Shown here: piece after piece, positions 33,902 through 42,267 of the stretch | Numbering within the stretch: position 1 is the first letter of the stretch | Layout: each line of letters starts with the position of its first letter | Origin: Chryseobacterium paludis | GTDB lineage: Bacteria > Bacteroidota > Bacteroidia > Flavobacteriales > Weeksellaceae | Length of the DNA stretch: 64,000 nt | Assembly: GCF_025403485.1 (NCBI RefSeq) | Contig: NZ_CP099966.1 | Coordinates: 4,896,501-4,960,500 of the forward strand | Direction of reading: 5' to 3' | Notes under the pieces: model-generated | Database searches by the model: none | Told to the model about the DNA's origin: nothing | What the model saw: only the letters and a program-made list of their open reading frames with translations | Translations under genes and position numbers: made by a program

Positions 33902-34720
33902 TCATTTTCCATCCTGAGCTCCGAAAACCTTCTGCAATATACTTGTCGTTCTCATAGCCGGAGTATTTCTTATTCCACTTTCTTTTTCTGCCACCATTTT
34001 GAATACGCCATTAATAGTTTCTGTGGTAACATATTCGTTAAGATCAGTAGTTACAGACTGTCCAGTAAACATATTGTATTTTGAAATAAGATTTTTCCAA
34101 ACCGTATCAGCTCCTACTTTTCCTAAAGAAGCCTGTACTTTTGGCTGGAAAGCGGTAAACAGTTGGCTTTGGGTTTTAGTCTGCAAATAATTGGTTGCTG
34201 CATTATTGGAACCTAATAAAATATTTTTAGCATCCGTAATGGTCATGGAAGTAATGGCATTCGTGAAAATAGGAGCGGCTTCTGTTACCGCATCTTCAGC
34301 AGCTCTGTTTAATAATTTTACCCCCTCATCTGCTAGTTTACCCATTCCTAAAGAACGTAACGTAGTGTCGACTTTCCGTAATTTTTCAGGCATTAAAATT
34401 TTTACAGCCTCATTTTTTAAAAATCCATCAGTTAAAGCCAGTTTTTTTACACCATCAGTTACTCCAAGACTTAAAGCTTCCTTTAATCCAGATGAGATCT
34501 GTGATGAGGTAAGATTGTTCAGATTAATAGAGGACGATCTATTGGGAGATGAGGTAGATATGGCAGTCGTATTGGATGTAGTGGTATTTTTTGTTTTACC
34601 GGGATTATTTAGATCAACTCCCGTTTTATCCTTAACAGTAGATTTTATAATGTCTAAAAGTTGGGCTTGAGACGAAACTGAAAATAATAATCCAGCAGCC
34701 AGAAAAATAGTTTTTCTCAT
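33902..34720 (-). CDS. DUF4197 domain-containing exported protein
   Basis: About 272-residue protein with signal peptide MRKTIFLAAGLLFSVSSQAQ, a Thr/Ser/Asn-rich linker (about 40-65), and the helical DUF4197 domain (LTSSQISSGLKEALSLGVTDGVKKL... LRSLGMGKLADEGVKLLNRAAEDAV...GVFKMVAEKE). Residues such as SSQISSGLKEAL and ADxVxxLLNRAAE are typical. Function is unknown in the literature I can recall. The frame extends to a TTG at 34735 within the -7 box TAAATTTG, so the ATG at 34720 is the start. Confidence 0.88.
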   Translation of the reverse strand: MRKTIFLAAGLLFSVSSQAQLLDIIKSTVKDKTGVDLNNPGKTKNTTTSNTTAISTSSPNRSSSINLNNLTSSQISSGLKEALSLGVTDGVKKLALTDGFLKNEAVKILMPEKLRKVDTTLRSLGMGKLADEGVKLLNRAAEDAVTEAAPIFTNAITSMTITDAKNILLGSNNAATNYLQTKTQSQLFTAFQPKVQASLGKVGADTVWKNLISKYNMFTGQSVTTDLNEYVTTETINGVFKMVAEKESGIRNTPAMRTTSILQKVFGAQDGK

Positions 34721-34732
34721 TGTATTTTTTTG

Positions 34733-34740
34733 CAAATTTA
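34733..34740 (-). promoter_or_regulatory. -7 promoter box of the DUF4197 gene
   Basis: TAAATTTG on the minus strand, a dozen bases before the chosen ATG. No clear -33 TTTG. Confidence 0.5.
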
Positions 34741-34823
34741 GATGTTTTATTATTTAATAAGTTAAAATGAGCAAAAGAGTTTTAGAAAATAATTATCTTA
34801 GCTAAAACCTTAATCATACTTAA

Positions 34824-37091
34824 ATGCGACGTTTTCTATTTATATTTTCTGCTATTTTTTCCACTGTTTTTCATGCTCAGAAGAAACCAAATTTAATTCC
34901 TTATCCACAAAGTGTAAATATGCAGGCCGGGAAGTTTGAAATTCCAGAAACACTAATACTGAATGATAAACTTCCGAAAGAAGAAACAGAATATTTAAAA
35001 AAACGTCTAGGTTCCCAGGTTAAATTTAAATCCAGTAGCAGTACAGAAAAAGTTCATGTGATGCATTTGCTGTTTCCACAGCCAAAAATCCCAATTAATG
35101 CTGAAGCAGATAAAGAAAAGTATTCTATTTACATTTCTCCCAAAAGAATTTTGATAAGTTCCTATACCAAGCAGGGGTATTTTCTTGCACTTCAAACGTT
35201 GATTCAGTTGTTTGAAGAGCATAGGGAAGACAAGCAAATTCCTGCTATGGAAATTAATGATTCTCCAAAATTTGCATGGCGTGGAATGCATCTGGATGTT
35301 TGTCGTCATTTTTTTACCGTGGATGAAGTGAAACAGTATATCGATTATCTGGCGATGTATAAGCTGAATACTTTTCACTGGCATTTAACTGATGACCAGG
35401 GATGGAGAATTGAGATCAAAAAATATCCAAAGCTTACCGAAATAGGTTCTAAAAGAAAAGAATCGATGATCGGAGCTTATGTTGATAATACATTTGACGG
35501 AAAACCATATGGCCCCTATTTTTATACCCAGGAGCAGATTAAGGAAGTGGTTAAATATGCTGAACAAAGACATATCACTATTGTTCCCGAAATTGAAATG
35601 CCGGGTCATGCTTTAGCTGCACTTTCAGCTTATCCAGAATTAGCTTGTACAAAAGGACCTTTTGAAGCTGCTACGAAATGGGGTGTTTTTGATGATGTAT
35701 TTTGTCCAAAAGAAGAAACTTTTACATTTTTGGAAAACGTTTTGGACGAGGTTATGCAACTTTTTCCATCTCAGTATATCCATATTGGTGGCGACGAGTG
35801 CCCGAAGACCAGATGGAAAGAATGTGCACATTGTCAGGAATTAATAAAGAAAAATAACCTGAAAGACGAACATGGTTTACAAAGTTATTTTATTCAGACC
35901 ATTGAAAAATATGTGAACAGCAAAGGAAGAAAAATAATTGGCTGGGACGAAATTTTAGAAGGTGGATTAGCTCCAAATGCAGCCGTAATGAGTTGGACAG
36001 GGGTAAATGGAGGAATTGAAGCGGCGAAATCCAAACATTTTGCCGTGATGACTCCCGGAGCTTTCTGCTATTTTGACCATTATCAGGGAGATCCACAATC
36101 GGAGCCAAATGCTTTTGGTGGATTTACTCCTTTAGATAAAGTGTATTCCTATGATCCTATCCCTTCGGAATTAAATGCTGAGCAGGCAAAATACATTTTG
36201 GGGGTTCAGGCTAATTTATGGACTGAATATATTCTCGATTTTAAACAGGTGCAGTATATGATTTTTCCAAGGTTAATGGCACTCTCAGAAGTTGCTTGGG
36301 GAACAGCGGATTCTAAAAATTATAAAGATTTTGAAAACAGGGTCATACAGCAGTTTAAGGTTTTAGATAAAATGAAGGTGAATTATGCTAAAAGCATTTA
36401 TAATATTTCAGGAAAAGTAATTCCTGCAGTGAATGGTGTTGCTTATGAATTGTCAACTTCTCAAAATTCCAATGGAATAAAATACACAACGGACGGAACG
36501 GATCCGACAATAAACTCTCAATCTTATCAGGAGGTTATTCCTGTATCTAAGGCCATGACAGTGAAGTCTGCCTATTTTGAAGAAGGTCAACTAAAAAGTG
36601 CTGTTTCCACACAACAGTTTACCCCTTCCAAAACGACAGGAAAGAACATTAGCCTGGAACAACAGCCAAGTGAAAATTACTCTTTTGGAGGCGCTTTCAC
36701 TTTAGTGGACGGGATTATTGGAAATCAAAAGCAGTTAGGGAAAACGTGGTTAGGATTTAATGGAAAAGATGTTGTAGCAGTTATTGACTTAGGACAGAAA
36801 ACACAGTTTTCAGAAATCTATTTCAATACTCTGGAGAATAAGGGAAGTTGGATTCATCTTGCTAAATCAACACAGATTTTTGTTTCCGATGACAACACTA
36901 ATTTTAAAATGATCAAAGAAATTGGAAAAGAAGAAATTCAGAACTCAAAAGGAAAAGTAAGATTGAATATAGGAAATCAGAACTCAAAATATATTAAAAT
37001 TAAAATAGAAAATGCAGGAATTATACCAGCCGGAAATCCGGGAGCTGATTCTAAAGCTTGGCTTTTCGTAGATGAAATAGGAGCTTTATAA
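34824..37091 (+). CDS. Secreted GH20 beta-N-acetylhexosaminidase
   Basis: 755-residue exported glycosidase that removes terminal GlcNAc or GalNAc from glycans. A signal peptide (MRRFLFIFSAIFSTVFHAQ) and GH20b-like domain (to about 145) precede the GH20 barrel (RGMHLDVCRHFFTVDEVKQYIDYLAMYKLNTFHWHLTDDQGWRIEI). The substrate-assisted catalytic pair is D324-E325 in HIGGDECPKTRW. A chitobiase-type C-terminal domain (KYTTDGTDPTINSQSY) and an F5/8C-like carbohydrate-binding domain (WLGFNGKDVVAVIDLG...) follow. It is the first gene of a run with glycosylasparaginase, cutC and beta-mannosidase, pointing to glycoprotein glycan breakdown. Confidence 0.95.
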   Translation: MRRFLFIFSAIFSTVFHAQKKPNLIPYPQSVNMQAGKFEIPETLILNDKLPKEETEYLKKRLGSQVKFKSSSSTEKVHVMHLLFPQPKIPINAEADKEKYSIYISPKRILISSYTKQGYFLALQTLIQLFEEHREDKQIPAMEINDSPKFAWRGMHLDVCRHFFTVDEVKQYIDYLAMYKLNTFHWHLTDDQGWRIEIKKYPKLTEIGSKRKESMIGAYVDNTFDGKPYGPYFYTQEQIKEVVKYAEQRHITIVPEIEMPGHALAALSAYPELACTKGPFEAATKWGVFDDVFCPKEETFTFLENVLDEVMQLFPSQYIHIGGDECPKTRWKECAHCQELIKKNNLKDEHGLQSYFIQTIEKYVNSKGRKIIGWDEILEGGLAPNAAVMSWTGVNGGIEAAKSKHFAVMTPGAFCYFDHYQGDPQSEPNAFGGFTPLDKVYSYDPIPSELNAEQAKYILGVQANLWTEYILDFKQVQYMIFPRLMALSEVAWGTADSKNYKDFENRVIQQFKVLDKMKVNYAKSIYNISGKVIPAVNGVAYELSTSQNSNGIKYTTDGTDPTINSQSYQEVIPVSKAMTVKSAYFEEGQLKSAVSTQQFTPSKTTGKNISLEQQPSENYSFGGAFTLVDGIIGNQKQLGKTWLGFNGKDVVAVIDLGQKTQFSEIYFNTLENKGSWIHLAKSTQIFVSDDNTNFKMIKEIGKEEIQNSKGKVRLNIGNQNSKYIKIKIENAGIIPAGNPGADSKAWLFVDEIGAL

Positions 37092-37135
37092 TTATAAATA
37101 GTAAAAATATTCCTGCAACCTAATACCAGAAAAAT

Positions 37136-38131
37136 ATGAACTCAAGAAGAAAATTTTTAAAAAATACAGCACTTGCTTCTTCAGCATTATTAATGAATCC
37201 TTTGGATTTAATAGCTAAAGAGCTTCCTGAAAATAATAAAATCATCAATAAACCCATTGTACTTTCTACATGGAACTTTGGTTTAAAAGCCAATGAAGAA
37301 GCATGGACAATTCTTGGTAAAAACGGAAGAGCATTAGATGCTGTTGAAAAAGGAGTACGTTTGGTAGAGTTGGATCCTACGGAGAGAAGCGTAGGTTATG
37401 GTGGACGTCCCGACAGAGATGGAAGAGTAACACTAGATGCCTGTATTATGGATGAAAATTATAATATCGGATCTGTTGCCTGTATAGAAAATGTTAAAAA
37501 TCCGATTTCTGTAGCAAGAGCGGTTATGGAAAAAACACCCCATGTTATGTTGGTGGGAGATGGTGCCCTTCAATTTGCCTTATCACAGGGTTTTAAAAAA
37601 GAAAATCTATTGACCCCAGAGTCTGAAAAAGAGTGGAAAGAATGGCTGAAAAGCAGCAAGTATCAGCCGGTTGTCAACATTGAAAATCATGATACGATAG
37701 GAATGATCGCATTAGATGCACAGGGAAATCTTTCCGGAGCATGTACAACTAGTGGAATGGCTTTTAAAATGCATGGAAGAGTAGGAGATTCTCCAATTAT
37801 CGGTGCCGGTTTATTCGTAGATAATGAAGTAGGCGCCGCAACAGCTACGGGGCATGGAGAAGAAGTGATCAGAACAGTGGGAACGCATCTGGTAGTAGAA
37901 CTAATGAGACAAGGGAGAAATCCCCAGCAAGCCTGTAAAGAAGCAGTAGAAAGAATTGTAAAGATTGCACAAAGAAGAAACAAAAACCTAAAAGATATTC
38001 AGGTGGGTTTTATAGCTTTAAATAAAAACGGGGAATATGGATCTTATTGTATCCAGGATGGATTTAATTTTGCGGTTCATGATCAAAAAGGAAACCGATT
38101 GGAAACTCCTGAATTTGCATTAAAAAAGTAA
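37136..38131 (+). CDS. N(4)-(beta-N-acetylglucosaminyl)-L-asparaginase (glycosylasparaginase)
   Basis: 331-residue Ntn hydrolase that splits the GlcNAc-Asn bond left after N-glycan trimming. It matures by autocleavage before the catalytic Thr, here T187 in NHDTIGMIALD. Other family motifs are STWNFG, GRALDAVEKGVRLVE, SVGYGGRPDRDGRVTLDACIMD and GDSPIIGAGLFVDNEVGAATATGHGE. The N-terminus (MNSRRKFLKNTALASSALLM) has an RR-K motif and hydrophobic stretch compatible with Tat export. It is very like the enzyme studied from Elizabethkingia meningoseptica. It lies 44 bp downstream of the GH20 gene and is probably co-transcribed. Confidence 0.95.
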   Translation: MNSRRKFLKNTALASSALLMNPLDLIAKELPENNKIINKPIVLSTWNFGLKANEEAWTILGKNGRALDAVEKGVRLVELDPTERSVGYGGRPDRDGRVTLDACIMDENYNIGSVACIENVKNPISVARAVMEKTPHVMLVGDGALQFALSQGFKKENLLTPESEKEWKEWLKSSKYQPVVNIENHDTIGMIALDAQGNLSGACTTSGMAFKMHGRVGDSPIIGAGLFVDNEVGAATATGHGEEVIRTVGTHLVVELMRQGRNPQQACKEAVERIVKIAQRRNKNLKDIQVGFIALNKNGEYGSYCIQDGFNFAVHDQKGNRLETPEFALKK

Positions 38132-38220
38132 TTAAAAATCAATAGAATAAATTAATTTCATTTTTGGAATTACAAGAATGAAATTAGTTTTAGCTAAAAT
38201 ATAAACAGTAGAATTTAAGA

Positions 38221-38883
38221 ATGTCAAAGATAGAAATAGCCTGCTTTAACCCACAGTCTGCAATAATTGCTTTTGAAAATGGCGCAGACAGAATAGAATT
38301 TTGTGATGGATTAAGTGAAGGTGGTACAACACCAAGTTTTGAAACAACAAAAGAACTCAGAGAAAAAATAAACATTCCGGTTTTTGTAATGATTCGTCCT
38401 CGTGGGGGAGATTTTACCTATTCTGAAGCAGAATTTGAACAGATGAAGAACGAGTTGACCCAATTGAAATCATTAAATGTTGATGGCTTTGTTTTCGGAA
38501 TTTTAGATGAAAATGATGAGGTTAATGTTGAGCAAAATAAAATTTTGGTTCAATTAGCTCAACCTCTTCCATGTACTTTTCATCGTGCTTTTGACAGAGC
38601 AAAAGGATTGGAGGATTCTTTGGAAAAAGTAATTGATTGTGGTTTTAAAACCATTCTTACTTCTGGACAAAAGCCTAATGTTTCTGAAGGCAAAGAAAAC
38701 CTTAAAACATTAGTTGAGCTGTCTGATGGGAGAATAGAAATTCTTATTGGCGGAGGGCTAAGATCAACTAATATTCAGGATATCAGGGAATTTACCAGTG
38801 CTGGATACTTTCATTCTTCAGCTATTACTGATGGTGGACAATTTGCGAATGCAGATGAAGTAGTTGCTTTGAAGAATAAGTAG
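38221..38883 (+). CDS. cutC: CutC family protein
   Basis: 220-residue TIM-barrel protein of the CutC family. It has IEIACFNPQSAIIAFENGADRIEFCDGLSEGGTTPSF, VMIRPRGGDFTYS, VDGFVFGILDENDEV, CTFHRAFDRA and ILTSGQKPNVSEGKENL. The name comes from a copper-tolerance phenotype in E. coli, but copper handling by the family is disputed and no enzyme activity is firmly assigned to the bacterial proteins that I know of. It lies between glycosylasparaginase and beta-mannosidase genes, which suggests a step in sugar metabolism. It has no signal peptide. Confidence 0.93.
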   Translation: MSKIEIACFNPQSAIIAFENGADRIEFCDGLSEGGTTPSFETTKELREKINIPVFVMIRPRGGDFTYSEAEFEQMKNELTQLKSLNVDGFVFGILDENDEVNVEQNKILVQLAQPLPCTFHRAFDRAKGLEDSLEKVIDCGFKTILTSGQKPNVSEGKENLKTLVELSDGRIEILIGGGLRSTNIQDIREFTSAGYFHSSAITDGGQFANADEVVALKNK

Positions 38884-38948
38884 TTTCAAGTTATTAATAT
38901 ACTCAACATTTATTATTAATGACTGTTTTTTTTCATTCAGAATGAAGC

Positions 38949-38994
38949 GGAATGAAAGAATCTCAACATAGCTAAATAGAGATTCTTTCGTTCC
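38949..38994. repeat. Long hairpin GGAATGAAAGAATCTC / GAGATTCTTTCGTTCC
   Basis: 16-bp inverted repeat (38949-38964 and 38979-38994, one T-G wobble) with a 14-nt loop, 66 bp after cutC. The absence of a T tract makes it look like an intergenic palindromic repeat, not a standard terminator. Confidence 0.6.
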
Positions 38995-39026
38995 TCTGAA
39001 CGATGGATGAGATTGAATATTTTTTA

Positions 39027-39192
39027 AACGCAAAGATTTAATATTATACTTTATTGTTTTAAGGAGCAAAGCATTGCGACAAAGTCGCTGATTAAGCTGC
39101 TGCATATAACATTCGCTTCATCAAATCAATTTTAATTGATTAAAAACTTTGCTAATTTACGATGTGAAGGAAAAAAAATAAAACTTTGCGTT
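39027..39192. repeat. 166-bp repeat bounded by AACGCAAAG...CTTTGCGTT, copy A
   Basis: Terminal 9-bp inverted repeats AACGCAAAG (39027-39035) and CTTTGCGTT (39184-39192) enclose GCAAAGCATTGCGACAAAGT-CGCTGATTAAG. The second copy at 62300-62449 has the same ends with the core inverted. No reading frame of note. Confidence 0.65.
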
Positions 39193-39223
39193 AAAAAATA
39201 AAGTAAACACAAAACACAAATGA

Positions 39224-39612
39224 ATGACAGAAAATGAATTGTCCTATAAAATTATAGGTGCAGCGTTAGAAGTTCATAAAAATATAGGAGTTGGACTACT
39301 AGAGAATGCTTATGAGACTGCATTGGCTTATGAATTAACAAAGATGGGCTTACATTACATGTAGAGAAACAAATTTCCTTGCCATTAAGATACAAGGAAG
39401 TAATGATTGAAAATTCGTATAGAATTGATATCATGGTTAATAATAAGGTAATTGAAGTAAAGTCGGTGCTAGAAATGAATCCTATATTTTATTCGCAAGT
39501 ATTGACTTATTTAAAACTGACAAATATTAAACTTGGATTACTGATTAATTTTAATTGTCCTCTTATCAAAGATGGAATCCATAGAATTGTAAATAAACTT
39601 ATTAATGAATAA
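39224..39612 (+). pseudogene. GxxExxY family protein gene disrupted by a 5-bp tandem duplication
   Basis: The first frame from ATG 39224 reads MTENELSYKIIGAALEVHKN then IGVGLLENAYETALAYELTKMGL, the typical start of GxxExxY proteins. It meets TAG at 39362. The second half (LPLRYKEVMIENSYRIDIMV then NNKVIEVKSVLEM) continues in another frame to the stop at 39612. At the junction TACAT is duplicated in tandem (39351-39355, 39356-39360). Removing one copy restores one frame through GLHVEKQISLPLRYK. The family has a PD-(D/E)xK-nuclease-like core (RIDIMV...IEVKS), with no established role here. Its 3' end overlaps the beta-mannosidase start by 8 bp. Confidence 0.85.
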
Positions 39613-42085
39613 AACGTTCCTTTTTATTTTTCTATTTATCCAAAATCTTCTTTTTGCACAGTTTTCAGAGCGCAGTTTGTCCTCTGAAAAATGGCAGTTT
39701 AAAAATTCAAAAGAACAAAAATGGCTTCCTGCAAAAGTGCCAGGAACGGTTCATTTGGATCTCATGAATAATCAATTGATTCCGGATCCTTACAAGGATG
39801 AAAATGAGAAGAAATCTCAATGGATAGAAAATGAAGATTGGGATTATCAGACCCATTTTAATATATCATCTGAAGAATTAGAAAATCAAAATATAGATCT
39901 TGTTTTTGAAGGATTAGATACTTTTTCTGAAATTTACCTTAACGGAAAACTCCTCAAGAAAACAGATAATATGTTCAGGAAATGGGAATTTCTTGTGAAG
40001 CAATATGTAAAAATGGGCGACAATCTTCTGCAGATTAAATTCAGATCGGCAGTAAATGTAGGAAAAGAACTGGCAAAAAAGGTTCCTTTTATGATGCCCG
40101 AAAGCCCAAGAAGTTTTGTGAGAAAAGCTCAATATCAATTCGGATGGGATTGGGGTCCTAGATTAGTGACAGCAGGAATTTGGAAAGATGTAAAACTGAG
40201 CTTCTGGAATAATGCTAAACTTGAAAATGTAAAATTTGAACAAAAAGGCCTAACCAAACAAATGGCTGATTTAAATTTTCATTTTGAAATCTTTGCTGAT
40301 AATGAAGGCATCTATGAAATTTCGATTGATAATAAAAAAAATCAACTCCAATTAAAGAAGGGAAGCAATAATGTAGATATTCCTTTTACAATAGAGAATC
40401 CCAAATTATGGCAGCCAAATGGATGGGGAGATCCTAATTTGTATACGGTTAAAGTTTCCTTACAAAAAGATTCAAAAATTATTTCAAATGAGGATTTGAG
40501 AATCGGATTGAGAACGATAGAATTTATTCAGGAAAAAGATGGAAAAGGAAAGTCTTTTTATTTTAAAGTAAATGGACATCCATTATACATAAAAGGAACC
40601 AACTGGATTCCGGCAGACAGCTTTTCACCAAGAATTACCAAGGGGAAATATCAGCAATTGATCAAAGATTCTAAAGAAGCAAATATGAATATGATTCGTA
40701 TCTGGGGAGGTGGGATTTATGAAGATGATGAATTCTATAGAGCCTGTGATGAAAATGGAATCCTGGTATGGCAGGATTTTATGTTTGCTGGCAGCTTTTA
40801 TCCAGCTGATGAGGACTTTTTGAATAACGTAAAAGAAGAAGTAAGAGGTCAGGTTAATCGATTACAAAATCATCCTTCTATTGCTTTATGGTGTGGGAAT
40901 AATGAGGTAGATGAGGCTATTGTTAACTGGGAATATCAGAAGCAATTTAAATATTCAAAAGAAGATTCCCTACAGGTTTGGAAAGATTATAAAAAGGTTT
41001 TCCATGAAGTAATTCCAAATACTTTAAAAGAGAATTTAGCTGCTGATAAAAATATCTATTGGCCAAGTTCACCATCCATTGGTTGGGGTCATAAAGAAAG
41101 TTTAACAGAAGGTGATTCTCATTATTGGGGTGTTTGGTGGGGTGAGCAGCCTTTCGAAATATATAATGAAAAAGTAGGTCGCTTTATGTCGGAATATGGT
41201 TTCCAGGGAATGCCAAGTCTGGAAACGACTGAATCTATGTTTTCTGGAGATCCTGATCTAAGCTTGCAAAGTCCTACGATAAAAGCTCACGAAAAACATG
41301 GAAGAGGTTGGGAGATCATTAACAAATATATGGAGCGCGATTATCCTGTTCCAACTGATTTTGTAAAATATAATTATGTTTCTCAATTGCTACAGGCTCG
41401 AGGAATGCAAATTGCAATTGAAGCCCACCGTCGTGCAAAACCCTATAATATGGGAACTTTATACTGGCAGCTAAACGATTGCTGGCCCGTTGTTTCATGG
41501 TCTTCCATTGATTACCTGGGAAATTGGAAAGCTTTGCACTATCAAATAAAAAGAAGTTTTGAACAGCAGGTTTTATTGACTGAAGAAAAAGAAGGGACTT
41601 TGAATTTGTATGCTATCAATGATAATCAGAATGTATTTAGGAATCTGACTGTTGAAATAAAGGTTGTTAAGTTTAATGGAGAAGTGATCGGGACAGTGAG
41701 TTCTGAAGAAAAAACGCTGAATGAAATTGTAAAATTTGATCCAGTAAAAATAGATCGTTTAATTTCTGATTCATCTAAAAATGAAGTCTTTTTAAAGTTG
41801 ACCTTAAAAGGCGAGAATGCTAAAATAGTAGCTGAAAATAATTTCTTTTTTGGAAAACCTAAAGATTTAAAGCTGACTAAACCCAATATTACAATCAGGA
41901 AAATTTCACCAACTGAAATTGAAGTCTCTACCGATGTTTTAGCAAAAGATGTTTATTTATTAGGGGATATTCATTTTAGTGATAACTTTTTTGACTTACT
42001 TCCAAAAAGCTCAAAACGGATTAAACTATCAAAATCTTTAGAAAAAGTTGAGGTAATGAGCTTGTGGAACACAGTTAATCCCTGA
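39605..42085 (+). CDS. Secreted GH2 beta-mannosidase
   Basis: 826-residue exported glycosidase. The signal peptide (MNKTFLFIFLFIQNLLFAQ) is followed by a GH2 sugar-binding domain (WLPAKVPGTVHLDL... QFGWDWGPRLVTAGIWKDV), a GH2 immunoglobulin-like domain, and the TIM barrel with acid/base E434 in WCGNNEVDEA and nucleophile E530 in MSEYGFQGMPS. The FGWDWGPRL and NMIRIWGGGIYEDDEFY blocks and the LYWQLNDCWPVVSWSSIDY segment are typical of beta-mannosidases rather than beta-galactosidases. It would remove the core beta-1,4-mannose of N-glycans or act on manno-oligosaccharides. Its start lies inside the end of the GxxExxY pseudogene. Confidence 0.94.
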   Translation: MNKTFLFIFLFIQNLLFAQFSERSLSSEKWQFKNSKEQKWLPAKVPGTVHLDLMNNQLIPDPYKDENEKKSQWIENEDWDYQTHFNISSEELENQNIDLVFEGLDTFSEIYLNGKLLKKTDNMFRKWEFLVKQYVKMGDNLLQIKFRSAVNVGKELAKKVPFMMPESPRSFVRKAQYQFGWDWGPRLVTAGIWKDVKLSFWNNAKLENVKFEQKGLTKQMADLNFHFEIFADNEGIYEISIDNKKNQLQLKKGSNNVDIPFTIENPKLWQPNGWGDPNLYTVKVSLQKDSKIISNEDLRIGLRTIEFIQEKDGKGKSFYFKVNGHPLYIKGTNWIPADSFSPRITKGKYQQLIKDSKEANMNMIRIWGGGIYEDDEFYRACDENGILVWQDFMFAGSFYPADEDFLNNVKEEVRGQVNRLQNHPSIALWCGNNEVDEAIVNWEYQKQFKYSKEDSLQVWKDYKKVFHEVIPNTLKENLAADKNIYWPSSPSIGWGHKESLTEGDSHYWGVWWGEQPFEIYNEKVGRFMSEYGFQGMPSLETTESMFSGDPDLSLQSPTIKAHEKHGRGWEIINKYMERDYPVPTDFVKYNYVSQLLQARGMQIAIEAHRRAKPYNMGTLYWQLNDCWPVVSWSSIDYLGNWKALHYQIKRSFEQQVLLTEEKEGTLNLYAINDNQNVFRNLTVEIKVVKFNGEVIGTVSSEEKTLNEIVKFDPVKIDRLISDSSKNEVFLKLTLKGENAKIVAENNFFFGKPKDLKLTKPNITIRKISPTEIEVSTDVLAKDVYLLGDIHFSDNFFDLLPKSSKRIKLSKSLEKVEVMSLWNTVNP

Positions 42086-42239
42086 TTAAATCTAAACAGT
42101 CCTATATGTTAAATCAATTAAATCCGATAAAACATAAAGATCTGAGTAATCCGCAAAATCTGCGGGAGATAAAATAGCCATCGCATAGCATATCAATAAA
42201 AAATAGATTGATTTTCACGGTCAACTAAAAAATCAACCT

Positions 42240-42247
42240 TAAATTTG
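42240..42247 (+). promoter_or_regulatory. -7 promoter box of the AEC transporter gene
   Basis: TAAATTTG, 20 bp before the ATG at 42268. No matching -33 TTG at normal spacing. Confidence 0.45.
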
Positions 42248-42267
42248 CGAGATAGTCCAACACAATT

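Noticed and set aside
34191..34670. 159-codon plus-strand frame opposite the DUF4197 gene
   Set aside because: Antisense shadow of a gene with a clear signal peptide and domain; composition is not protein-like.
42129..42175. CCGCA...TGCGGG hairpin after the beta-mannosidase gene as a terminator
   Set aside because: Stem of five to six base pairs and no T tract; probably part of a dispersed intergenic repeat, too weak to call.
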